A stretch of DNA of 64,000 nt from contig JAVJVZ010000060.1 of assembly GCA_040220855.1 (NCBI GenBank), forward strand, positions 40,017-104,016. The letters are read 5' to 3'. The translations under genes were made by a program, and so were the position numbers. Below the pieces are notes generated by a model that was given only the letters and a program-made list of their open reading frames with translations, searched no databases and was not told the origin of the DNA. Every line of letters starts with the position of its first letter. The first letter of the stretch is position 1. Below are positions 46,780-54,872 of the stretch, one piece after another. The DNA comes from JACKNG01 sp040220855. Lineage in GTDB: Bacteria > Pseudomonadota > Gammaproteobacteria > Ga0077536.

Positions 46780-48581
46780 GGGGCCATGGTCTCCCGGGTG
46801 ATTTCCCAGCCCGCCTCGGCGCCGCCTGGCAGCATCTGGCCATTGTCCTCGCCGACTTCCGCTTCGATGAGCCGGTTGAGCTTCGCGTTCATCGCGAGCA
46901 TGAGCTCGGTCTTCGGCGCGGGCCCGAAAGCGAGGTTCTGCATCTCCAGCGGGTCGGACTCGGTATCGAACAGCTCGACGTCGTTGTGGCGCAAGAGCGC
47001 CTCGAGGCTAGCCGGAAGATTGTGCTGCTTCGGCGAGAAGTAGCGAGCAAAGACGTAGCGGCCATCGTAGACCATGCGCACCGCGCCACGCTTGCGCATG
47101 TCGGGCACCAGCCCCGCCTGCTTGAGCTCGGCGGGTTTGCCACCCTGCTTGATGTGCGCGACAGCCTTGTAGAGAAAATCGCCGTCGAGGTACGCGAACA
47201 TGTTGTAGTTGAACAGCACGCCGTCGCGCACGCTGTCGAGCGCCGCTTTCTCCGGCGCGGCAAGCACGGCCGAGAAATCCCGGCCCGGCAGGTCCCGCGC
47301 GATGCGGCGACGCATCGCTTCCGGCGCGCCCGTCATCGAGATGAGCGTCGGTGCGAGGTCGAGGTGCGAGGTCACCGAGCGGCACTGCCTGCCACCCGGA
47401 TGGCCCGGGTGGACAACCATCAGGGGTACATGGTTCTGCTCGCGGTAGGCGACGGCCCCCTTGGCGTGGAGCTGATGGGCGCCGTCCATGTCACCATGGT
47501 CCGAGGTCAGCACGATGATGGTCCGCTCGGTGAGCCCGGCAGCATCGAGTTCGGCGAGAACGTTCGCAATGTTTCGATCGACGTCGCGCAGGCAGTTCAG
47601 GTAGTAGTTGTGACGGCGCCGCCAGCGTGCCTCCTCGTTCGGAATCTCGCCGACCAGCGCGTCGTGGGAGCGCAGGAAATCGCGGTGCGCTGGCGGCCGC
47701 CCGGGTGCGTCGAGGGCCTGCTGGTGACTGCGGGGAAGATCGAACGACCATTGCTTCGCATACAGCGGATCGTCGGGCTCGGGTACCACGTGGGTCAGCG
47801 CGATCGGCGCCTGGTGCGGTGCTCCCGGCGCGTCGGTGTCGTAGAACATCACGTCGTGCGGGTTGACCAGGTTGACGGCGAGGAACCAGGGCTTCTTCTC
47901 GGCAGCCAGCTTGCGCCCCTTGCCGCGCAGCCAGCTCCCGGTCATCGCCGCAATCACGCCATCGTGCAGGTAACCGCCCTGGTGATGCGCAATGATGTCG
48001 CCGACCCCGAGGTAATCGGAGAAGCCGTACGCCTCCATTTCCTGGGTGAAGATCTTCGTCGGTGTGCCGAGGTCGTTGACGGTCTCGAACTCCTTGGTGA
48101 GGTGCCACTTGCCCTTGTAGGCCGTGTAGTAACCCGCTTCACGCATCATGTCCCCCAGCGTCGGCAGCTCGGTCGACATGCTCTCGATCCAGGGAAAGTT
48201 CGAGTTGTCGAACATGCGCGTATGCTGAATGTGCCGCCCCGTGTAGACGACGGAGCGTGACGGTGTGCAGACGCAGGAATTGATCCGGTGGTTGACGAAG
48301 CTCGTGCCCATGCGCGCGAGGCGCTCGAACGCAGGCAACTCGAAACCGACCGGCAATTCGCCCGGCCTGAAGTAGCGTGCCTGGTCGACGAGGATGAACA
48401 GGATGTTGTATGGCTCACCGCCCGCGCTCGCGGCTCTCGTGCTGACGCCCGTCTGCGCCGCGTCGGCCACCTTGGCGCCATCCAGGCCCGTCAGCCCGAG
48501 CGCCACGCCGCCCGCACCGGCCATTCTCAGGAAGTTGCGTCGGGACAGGCTGGCCCCGGGATCGTGCTGGTCTTGGTTCAT
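46776..48581 (-). CDS. Tat-exported sulfatase (type I, formylglycine-dependent)
   Basis: 601-residue arylsulfatase-superfamily enzyme. SRRNFLRMAGAGG is a Tat signal. The modification site is Cys105 in CTPSR, the CxPSR core converted to formylglycine by an FGE-type enzyme. ILFILVDQARY gives the first metal residues (Asp and, unusually, Gln where Asp is common), YKGKWHL the catalytic Lys/His, and TSDHGDMDGAH the second metal pair. The substrate is unknown; no FGE gene is in the window. Downstream it is coupled to a receiver protein. Confidence 0.88.
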   Translation of the reverse strand: MNQDQHDPGASLSRRNFLRMAGAGGVALGLTGLDGAKVADAAQTGVSTRAASAGGEPYNILFILVDQARYFRPGELPVGFELPAFERLARMGTSFVNHRINSCVCTPSRSVVYTGRHIQHTRMFDNSNFPWIESMSTELPTLGDMMREAGYYTAYKGKWHLTKEFETVNDLGTPTKIFTQEMEAYGFSDYLGVGDIIAHHQGGYLHDGVIAAMTGSWLRGKGRKLAAEKKPWFLAVNLVNPHDVMFYDTDAPGAPHQAPIALTHVVPEPDDPLYAKQWSFDLPRSHQQALDAPGRPPAHRDFLRSHDALVGEIPNEEARWRRRHNYYLNCLRDVDRNIANVLAELDAAGLTERTIIVLTSDHGDMDGAHQLHAKGAVAYREQNHVPLMVVHPGHPGGRQCRSVTSHLDLAPTLISMTGAPEAMRRRIARDLPGRDFSAVLAAPEKAALDSVRDGVLFNYNMFAYLDGDFLYKAVAHIKQGGKPAELKQAGLVPDMRKRGAVRMVYDGRYVFARYFSPKQHNLPASLEALLRHNDVELFDTESDPLEMQNLAFGPAPKTELMLAMNAKLNRLIEAEVGEDNGQMLPGGAEAGWEITRETMAP

Positions 48582-48676
48582 ACGTCTCAGGCCTCTCGTT
48601 CGAATGATCAAACGGCGCCCCGCGCAGCGTGGCGCCGCGCATGCGCCTGCAGCGTGGATCGTCGGCCCGGTACCTG

Positions 48677-48708
48677 GCGGATCCCCACGTAAGCTGACGG
48701 GGATCCGC
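48677..48708. terminator. Strong 10-bp hairpin between response regulator and sulfatase genes
   Basis: GCGGATCCCC (48677-48686) is a perfect inverted match to GGGGATCCGC (48699-48708) with a 12-base loop. It lies 98 bases past the FixJ-like stop and about 95 bases before the sulfatase start. No T-run follows on either strand. It could end the kinase/regulator transcript or be an operator for the sulfatase promoter. Confidence 0.45.
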
Positions 48709-48800
48709 AATACCGTCTGGAGCAGCGCCTCCAGCCGGGAAGCGCATGCCCACGGCCGCAACCGCTGCGGGGAGAGAGCCTAGGTGGCCGGCACGCAGTC

Positions 48801-48821
48801 CGGTATTAGACCTTGGTCCAA
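48801..48821 (-). repeat. Left copy of a perfect 21-bp inverted repeat
   Basis: Identical, in opposite orientation, to 51794-51814. Read on the minus strand it starts TTGGACCAAGGTCTAATA and covers the last codons (W-T-K-V), the TAA stop and seven bases beyond of the FixJ-like gene. Together the copies bound the three-gene segment. Confidence 0.9.
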
Positions 48822-49441
48822 CCGTTGCGCTCGACGAGCCGCACGAGGTCGGCGACGGAGCGCACCTTGAGCTTCTGCATGACGCGCGCGCGATGAACCT
48901 TCACGGTCTTTTCCACCGTGCCCAGTTCACCAGCGACCTGCTTGTTGAGCAGTCCCTGTGCGACGAGCCTCATCACCTCGCGTTCGCGCGGGGTCAGTGT
49001 CTCGTAGAGTGCCTGCTCGCGCGCGCGTTCGGCACGCGCGCGGCGTTCGTCGACATTCTGGCTCAGCGCCACATCGACGGCGCCAAGCAGCGTGGCTGCA
49101 TCGGCCGGCTTGCTGAGGAAATCGCTCGCGCCGAGTTTCACTGCGCGGACGCTGGTCGGGATGTCGCCGTGCCCACTGAGGAAGATGATCGGCAGCGCGC
49201 AGTCGCGCTCGGCCAGCGCTTGCTGGAGCTGCATCCCGTCGATGTCGGGCATCTTGACGTCGAGGATCAGGCAGCCAGCCATGTCCGGCGTCAGCTCTGC
49301 AAGGAAGTCACCCGGTGCATCGAAAGTGCGCACCGTGTGGCCGGCTGCCCGCAGCAGACGCTCCATGGCTTTGAGGACACCCCGGTCGTCGTCCACCACG
49401 TAGACCGTCGCTGCCGACGGCTGGCCGGGTTCGTCGTTCAT
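48806..49441 (-). CDS. FixJ-family response regulator with LuxR-type DNA-binding domain
   Basis: 211 residues: receiver domain (about 10-125) with phospho-acceptor Asp61 in LILDVKMPDIDG and Lys in FLSKPAD, then a NarL/FixJ-type helix-turn-helix (about 145-205, LTPREREVMRLVAQGL and EKTVKVHRARVMQKL). Its start overlaps the stop of the sensor kinase gene as ATGA, so these are a cognate pair. The last four residues WTKV, the stop and flanking bases are shared exactly with the GrlR-like gene at the other end of the segment. Confidence 0.93.
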   Translation of the reverse strand: MNDEPGQPSAATVYVVDDDRGVLKAMERLLRAAGHTVRTFDAPGDFLAELTPDMAGCLILDVKMPDIDGMQLQQALAERDCALPIIFLSGHGDIPTSVRAVKLGASDFLSKPADAATLLGAVDVALSQNVDERRARAERAREQALYETLTPREREVMRLVAQGLLNKQVAGELGTVEKTVKVHRARVMQKLKVRSVADLVRLVERNGWTKV

Positions 49442-51273
49442 GCCCTGAGCAGCGTGAAACAGAAGCGTGCACCACTATCGCTCGAGTCATCGACCCACAG
49501 CTGTCCGCCGTGCGCGAGGACGATAGTGCGGCACACGGCCAGTCCGAGACCCATGCCTTGTTCCTTGGTGGTGACGAAAGGTTCGAATATACGGTTGGCC
49601 AGCTGCTGCGATATCCCGGGCCCGTTGTCCGCGACGGACACCAGAGCGGACGTGTCCCCGCACGGCGCTACCTTCACCGTCACGCGCCGTTCGGAAGGCC
49701 CCAACTGCGCGAGCGCGTCACAGGCATTGACCACCAGATTGACCAGTACCTGCTGCAGTTGGACACGCGCCGCACGCACCTTGATGTCTTCTTCTGCCAG
49801 CTCGATGTCGAGCTCCACCTTGCGGTTGATCAGATCGCTTCGCAGCAGCTTGAGCACGTCCTGAACGGCTTCGTTCAAACCAACTTCCTCGAGCGCGAGT
49901 TCACCTTTGCGCAGTAGCGAGCGCAGCCGGTATATCACCTCGCTCGCGCGGCGATCCTCGGTCACGATGTCGGCGAGGATCTCTTCGACCTCGGCCTGCG
50001 CATCACCGCCCGCGGCCATGAAGCGCTGCGCAGCCTGTGCGTTGCTCAGGATGGCTGCAAGGGGCTGGTTGAGTTCGTGGGCGATCGCGCCGGAGAGTTC
50101 GCCGAGCATGGTGACGCGGGAAAGGTGCGCGATCTCGTCACGCATCGTGCGTAGCTCCTGCTCGAGATGGCGACGCGACGTGATGTCGATCGCAGCACCG
50201 CGAACGATCACGGGACCACCCGGGGGTTCCCCGTCGTCAATGCAGCCGCGCACGGCCAGCCAGCGCAGGTCGGCTGGGGTTTCGATCCGCACGTCGAGCT
50301 CGTAGTATCCGCCGACCGCGGTGGCGCGCGTCACGTCGCGCAGGTGTTCCCTGTCGTCCGCATGCATGTTGCGGAACAGGCGATCGATGTCCGCAACGTC
50401 GCGAACAGCGAACTCCCGGCGCGCACGCTCGTTGCACCACAGGGCCTTGCCCTGCTCATCCCAGCTCCAGAGCGCGACGCCGCCCGCATCCGCCGCCAGG
50501 GAGAGACGTTGTTCGCTGTCTCGCAGGCTCGCCTCGCGCTCCTCCAGGTCCCGCGCCAGACGTGCGGTCTGCAGCAAATCCGTACTCATGCTGTACGCCA
50601 TCACCAGGATGGTCGGCAGGAAGGACCACCCGACCATGTAAGGCAGGTCACCCAGGTGAAGGTGGATCATCGGGACGTGCACGAGGATCGCGATGTTGTA
50701 GAACGCAATGGCCGAGGCCAGCCACACGCCGCGATACCAGAATTCCCGGCGCGCGCGCTTGCGCACGGACCAGGCGGCATCGATCACGAAGAGCAGCAGG
50801 CCGACCAGGGTGATCGTATCGAGTACATGCAGCGAACTCAGCTGGCCGACGGGTAACACGATGCTCTGGCCGAACGGCAGGGAGACCACGCGCAACGCTT
50901 CGATGTCGACGAAGTAGAGACCGCCCGGGCTCGCCAGGCTGGCCACTGCGCCGATGCAGCGCAAGGCGATCAGCGTATAGCCCAGGCCCATGCGCCCGGT
51001 ACCGAAATACTGCCGGACGAAGAACACGCTGCCGACGTAGTTCAGGACGACCGGCACGTGAACCCATTGGTGGATGCGGGCCATGTCGTCGACGGATGCC
51101 GACGACATGGCGGCAAGTTCCATCAACGTGACCGTGCCGGTGGCCGTTGCCACTGCTGCGAAGGCGAGGTATTCGAGACGGGCGCGCGCTTGGAACCACG
51201 CGAGGCAATGGATCGCGGCCAGCGTGTAGCAGGCAGCTGCGACCATCGACCACCCGATGACTAACCAGTTCAC
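49438..51273 (-). CDS. Membrane-bound PAS sensor histidine kinase (FixL-like)
   Basis: 611 residues. The N-terminal 230 residues form about seven hydrophobic helices, a membrane sensor with several His residues between and within helices (IHQWVHVP, HVPMIHLHLG). A PAS domain with PAC tail spans about 250-370 (ADAGGVALWSWDEQG to VRGAAIDITSRR). The phospho-acceptor His399 is in AIAHELNQPLAAI, the N-box is NLVVNACDAL and the G-boxes are DNGPGI and GMGLGLAV. The signal is unknown; no heme-PAS histidine can be assigned with certainty. Confidence 0.93.
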   Translation of the reverse strand: MNWLVIGWSMVAAACYTLAAIHCLAWFQARARLEYLAFAAVATATGTVTLMELAAMSSASVDDMARIHQWVHVPVVLNYVGSVFFVRQYFGTGRMGLGYTLIALRCIGAVASLASPGGLYFVDIEALRVVSLPFGQSIVLPVGQLSSLHVLDTITLVGLLLFVIDAAWSVRKRARREFWYRGVWLASAIAFYNIAILVHVPMIHLHLGDLPYMVGWSFLPTILVMAYSMSTDLLQTARLARDLEEREASLRDSEQRLSLAADAGGVALWSWDEQGKALWCNERARREFAVRDVADIDRLFRNMHADDREHLRDVTRATAVGGYYELDVRIETPADLRWLAVRGCIDDGEPPGGPVIVRGAAIDITSRRHLEQELRTMRDEIAHLSRVTMLGELSGAIAHELNQPLAAILSNAQAAQRFMAAGGDAQAEVEEILADIVTEDRRASEVIYRLRSLLRKGELALEEVGLNEAVQDVLKLLRSDLINRKVELDIELAEEDIKVRAARVQLQQVLVNLVVNACDALAQLGPSERRVTVKVAPCGDTSALVSVADNGPGISQQLANRIFEPFVTTKEQGMGLGLAVCRTIVLAHGGQLWVDDSSDSGARFCFTLLRA

Positions 51274-51356
51274 ATCCAGGGCCAGCCGTTAGAAAGCCGC
51301 ACTATGTTGCGGTGACAGGCTGGCGATGTCCATCCCGGCGGTGGCCTTGTAAGGCT

Positions 51357-51365
51357 TTGGTCCAA
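51357..51365. promoter_or_regulatory. TTGGTCCAA palindrome in the divergent kinase/GrlR-like gap
   Basis: A nine-base near-palindrome TTGGTCCAA in the gap between the kinase start (51273) and the GrlR-like gene. The same core sits inside both copies of the 21-bp inverted repeat. Its place in the divergent promoter region suits an operator; this is inference. Confidence 0.4.
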
Positions 51366-51431
51366 TAGCGCATGGAGCGGCGACTGCCGGAATCTCTGGC
51401 CAGAGTCATCGCCATGCGTGGGGGCCTGGTT

Positions 51432-51809
51432 ATGGATATCGACGGCCTGTGGACGGTTCAGTTCACGTCGTTGCGCGAGCAGTATGCCGGACTGACCGTT
51501 GAGGAAGAGGTCTACCGTGGAGGCGTGTTGGTCATCCTCAACGGCCACGTCCTGGGTGGCGGCATTTCCTACTACTTCGTCGGGGAAAGCACGCTGCATG
51601 GGACGATCGTGGAAATCGACCTGCGTGCCATCCGTTACAACGACTACGTGGTCGGCTTCTTCGATGCCGGTGCGCAGGTGCACATGCACGCGCGCGGGAC
51701 ACTGCAAGGCGACACGATGGTACTGGAAGCATTCATGCCTGGCCTTGCCAACGCGTCGATTCAGATCAAGGCAACGCGCCGCGAATATGCCGATTGGACC
51801 AAGGTCTAA
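51432..51809 (+). CDS. Small GrlR-like protein
   Basis: 125 residues from the ATG at 51432, which has GGGGG seven to eleven bases upstream; in-frame ATGs at 51372 and 51414 are alternatives. The pattern MDIDGLWTVQF, GGVLVILNGHVLGGG, YYFVGES and GTIVEIDLRAIRYND resembles the beta-barrel fold of GrlR, the antagonist of GrlA in enteropathogenic E. coli. Here there is no secretion system. It is divergent from the FixL/FixJ-like pair and may bind a regulator or small ligand. The family call is by pattern, not search. Confidence 0.6.
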   Translation: MDIDGLWTVQFTSLREQYAGLTVEEEVYRGGVLVILNGHVLGGGISYYFVGESTLHGTIVEIDLRAIRYNDYVVGFFDAGAQVHMHARGTLQGDTMVLEAFMPGLANASIQIKATRREYADWTKV

Positions 51810-51814
51810 TACCG
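51794..51814 (+). repeat. Right copy of a perfect 21-bp inverted repeat
   Basis: Starts TTGGACCAAGGTCTAATA and covers the last codons (W-T-K-V), stop and five bases beyond of the GrlR-like gene. All 21 bases match the inverted copy at 48801-48821. A GCGTGCC-like sequence lies further out on both sides, after a four-base offset. Confidence 0.9.
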
Positions 51815-51887
51815 CGTGCCTCGCGCGGTCGTTACGGTGTGCGCCCTCTACTGCAGCTGACACGGTTCGCGATACGGGACCCAAGCC

Positions 51888-52697
51888 ATGATTGATCGCG
51901 CGTTCGAGGGCATGAAGATTGTTCGTACAGCGATGGTAGCGCTGCTGGTCGTCGGCATTTCCGGCGGAGCCGCGCACGCCGCCGAGGACGCCGACATCTC
52001 GAGCCCGGATGCCGGCGAGATTCTCACCGGTATGGGCGCATTTCTCGGCGCCGCAAAAGCGTTCAGCGTGACCGTCGACGGCAGCTACGACGCCCTCCAG
52101 GAGGACGGCACGCATCTCGAGTTCGCGGGGCGGCGCGACATCACGCTTACGCGGCCGGCGCGCTTGCGCGTAGCCAGCTACGAGAGCGACGGTACGCTCG
52201 AACTCCTGACCTTCGACGGAAACACCCTGTCCCTGGTCCGTCCGGCCGAGAAAATCTACGCCCAGACCGATTTCGCGGGCAGCATCGACGATGCCGTCGT
52301 CCACTTCGTCGGCGAACTTGGCCTGCGACTGCCCCTGGCCATGTTGTTACTCGCCCGGCTGCCAGAGGAACTCGACCGCCGCGTAATCTCAATCGCGTAT
52401 GTCGAGAGAGCCCTGCTCTCCGGGGTACCGGCACATCACCTCGTGGCTACCACGGAAACGGTGGATTTCCAGATCTGGGTGAAGGATGGGGATCAACCCG
52501 TCCCGCTGCGCGTGAACATCCGCTACCGCGAGGCGGCCGGCCAGCCGACTTTCCGGGCGAACCTCACGGACTGGAACTTCGCGCCAGCGATCGATGAGGC
52601 CACTTTCCGCGTCGCGCTGCCGCGCGACGCCCGGCGCGTGGCGTTCTTCAACCAGGTCGAGATTCTCGCCTCGCACACCGAGGAGGAACAGCCGTGA
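51888..52697 (+). CDS. DUF2092 family periplasmic protein
   Basis: 269 residues. A signal peptide (IVRTAMVALLVVGISGGAAHA) is followed by a LolA/LppX-like half-barrel: RDITLTRPARLRVAS, LTFDGNTLSLVRPAEKIYAQ and WVKDGDQPVPLRVNIRY are the DUF2092 pattern. Such folds bind lipids or hydrophobic ligands. A start at 51912 (MKIVRT) is possible. It overlaps the next gene by ATGA-like four bases, forming a pair that may serve the outer-membrane proteins encoded downstream. Confidence 0.8.
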   Translation: MIDRAFEGMKIVRTAMVALLVVGISGGAAHAAEDADISSPDAGEILTGMGAFLGAAKAFSVTVDGSYDALQEDGTHLEFAGRRDITLTRPARLRVASYESDGTLELLTFDGNTLSLVRPAEKIYAQTDFAGSIDDAVVHFVGELGLRLPLAMLLLARLPEELDRRVISIAYVERALLSGVPAHHLVATTETVDFQIWVKDGDQPVPLRVNIRYREAAGQPTFRANLTDWNFAPAIDEATFRVALPRDARRVAFFNQVEILASHTEEEQP

Positions 52698-53434
52698 GAT
52701 CGCGTAATTCCGTGTCCGCCCTGGTCCTCGCCATCACGCTCGGCCTCGGCAGCCTGCCGGGCTCGGTCGACGCCGCAGGCCGATTCGGCGGCGGGGCAAT
52801 CAGCCGTAGCGGCGGCTTCACGCGCAACAGCGTGGCGGCGGGGGGCGCATTCTCCGCCCGCGGCGGCTACCGCGCGTCGGCGCCGCTGGCGAACAGCCGG
52901 CAGGGGTTTGGCCAGGCCGCCGCGGCACAGCGTCAGGTACCGGGTCACACGGACGCCGGTAACCGCCAGGTTCAACGGCAAGAGGGCATCGCCGAGCGCC
53001 AGGCGACACGTCATGACAACATTGCCGAACGCCAGGACAACCGTCACGCAGCGCTCGAGCGTCGCAGCGACGACCGCGCCGAGCGCCAGGAAAATCGCCG
53101 CGAGGCCTCGGCCGAATCGCGCGAGGACTGGCAGGATCATCTCGATGACGCCCGGGAAGATCGGCAGGACTTCATCGAAGACGAGATCGATCACGACTGG
53201 GACCACGATTGGCAGGACGCGGTCGTTGCCGGAGCGGTGATCGGCGGCACTGCGGCGGTGGTCAATGCTGCCCTCAGACCGCGCTACGTCTACTACAGCA
53301 CGCTGCCCTGCGTCGCCACCCCGGTGATCGTCGGCGGCATTACCTACTATCGCTGCGGCACGGCCTGGTACAGCCAGGTCTATGCAAGCAGCGGCATCAC
53401 CTACGTGATCGTGCAGACACCAGCCGGCTACTGA
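52694..53434 (+). CDS. Exported Arg/Glu/Gln-rich repeat protein
   Basis: 246 residues. Signal peptide, then a Gly/Ser/Arg-rich segment (RFGGGAISRSGGF), then about 80 residues of charged repeats built on ERQxNR/xERxxxR (about 95-160), turning acidic (EDEIDHDWDHDW). A glycine/alanine hydrophobic patch AVVAGAVIGGTAAVV leads to a C-terminal domain with TLPCVA, ITYYRCGTAWYSQVYA and ITYVIVQ, similar to small domains found at the end of other such exported proteins. The two Cys likely bond. Function unknown. Coupled to the DUF2092 gene. Confidence 0.75.
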   Translation: MRSRNSVSALVLAITLGLGSLPGSVDAAGRFGGGAISRSGGFTRNSVAAGGAFSARGGYRASAPLANSRQGFGQAAAAQRQVPGHTDAGNRQVQRQEGIAERQATRHDNIAERQDNRHAALERRSDDRAERQENRREASAESREDWQDHLDDAREDRQDFIEDEIDHDWDHDWQDAVVAGAVIGGTAAVVNAALRPRYVYYSTLPCVATPVIVGGITYYRCGTAWYSQVYASSGITYVIVQTPAGY

Positions 53435-53531
53435 GTCAATCGGCTGCGCACGACGACGGATCCGGGGCGACGCTGCCATCCAATCGTTCCCGGGAACCTC
53501 GCGTTAACCAACAACCATCGGGAATCTCACT

Positions 53532-54773
53532 ATGAACATCGCATGTGTCGGACGCTCTGCCGTCGGCGTTGCCCTGGTATCTGCAGCCCTGCCGGCGCTC
53601 GCCGGTGGCCTGTACGCTTACGACGCCAACCCGGCCGATGCACATTCTGCACGCGCTGCCTGGCTCAATCCCGCCGCCATGACGGCCTCTGAGAAGCCGG
53701 CTCTCGAGGCTTCCGCCGCGATCGTGGTACCCGTGATGAAGTTCGACTCGGACATCGCCACTGTCGCCGGAGACGACGGCGGCAATGCGGGCATCGTCGG
53801 TGCGATCCCCGAGTTCTCCTACGTGCGGCCGCTCGGCGGAAACTGGTGGTTCGGCTTCTCCGCCGTCGGCCTGTTCGGCGGCGGTGTCGATTACGGCGAC
53901 GATTTCGTCGGCCGCTACTCGGTCAGCGAAGTGGAGTTGATGGGCGTCGGCCTCGTACCGTCAATTGCCTACAGGTTCAACGACCGATTCTCCCTCGGAG
54001 CGGGCATATCGCTCACCCGCAGCCAGCTCGATCAGAAAATCGCCTTCCGCAACATCGGTGCCGCCGACGGCCAGGTGCACTTCGACAACCTCGATGACTT
54101 CGGCGTGCAGCCCTTTGCAGGCATGACGCTGCGCCTGGGGCCGGCCACGACGCTTGGGCTCGTCTACCGTGCCGAAATGGACATCGAGCTCGAAGGCGAC
54201 GTGCAGTTCTCCAACATCGCCCCCAACGTCAATCCACGGCCCAATTTCGAGCGCGAGGCGAAGGTCGACTGGACCAATGCGCAAACGGTGGAACTGGGTC
54301 TCGAGCAGGCCTTGAGCGAACGCGACATCGTCACCATCACCGGCACGTGGGAAGACTGGTCGGTCTTCGACGACAACGTCATCGCCGTCGACGCCGTCAA
54401 CCTGGCCAACGTGCGACCGATCACGTTGCGACGCAACTGGAAGGACACCTTCTCGGTTGGCGCCAACTACGTCCGGCTCGTCGGGCAGCAGGCGCTCAGC
54501 GTAGGCGTCAAGTACGTGAGCAGCCCCGTCGACGACGCCGATCGCACGTTCGATCTTCCCTACGATGACTATGTGCGCATCAACCTCGGCTACCAGTTCG
54601 CACCGCGCGGCGCGATGACCTATTCGCTGGGCGGCTCGATCATGATTACCGGTGACGCGGCCATCGACCAGACCTTCCATCGCGGCACCCCGCTGCAGAG
54701 CCGCGTCAGTGGCGAGTTCGACACCAACATCGTCTACGTCGTCGGCGGCGCCGTTCGTTACAACTTCGATTGA
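53532..54773 (+). CDS. FadL/OmpP1/TodX family outer-membrane transporter
   Basis: 413-residue beta-barrel of the FadL family, which admits long-chain fatty acids and other hydrophobic compounds. After the signal peptide the mature N-terminus GLYAYDANPADAHSARAAW followed by LNPAAM matches the plug/hatch start (with the NPA motif). Alternating strands follow, and the chain ends in YVVGGAVRYNFD, with the terminal aromatic-acid pattern needed for BAM recognition. Position downstream of the DUF2092 pair hints at a shared lipid-handling role. Confidence 0.88.
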   Translation: MNIACVGRSAVGVALVSAALPALAGGLYAYDANPADAHSARAAWLNPAAMTASEKPALEASAAIVVPVMKFDSDIATVAGDDGGNAGIVGAIPEFSYVRPLGGNWWFGFSAVGLFGGGVDYGDDFVGRYSVSEVELMGVGLVPSIAYRFNDRFSLGAGISLTRSQLDQKIAFRNIGAADGQVHFDNLDDFGVQPFAGMTLRLGPATTLGLVYRAEMDIELEGDVQFSNIAPNVNPRPNFEREAKVDWTNAQTVELGLEQALSERDIVTITGTWEDWSVFDDNVIAVDAVNLANVRPITLRRNWKDTFSVGANYVRLVGQQALSVGVKYVSSPVDDADRTFDLPYDDYVRINLGYQFAPRGAMTYSLGGSIMITGDAAIDQTFHRGTPLQSRVSGEFDTNIVYVVGGAVRYNFD

Positions 54774-54872
54774 ACCCGGCGTCGTGACCGCGTTTCGGCG
54801 AATGACCGCTGGCGGGCTTCGCCGGCGCCGGGTGGCAGAGCACCCGGCGCGGCTCGTGGCGGACGATCGAGA

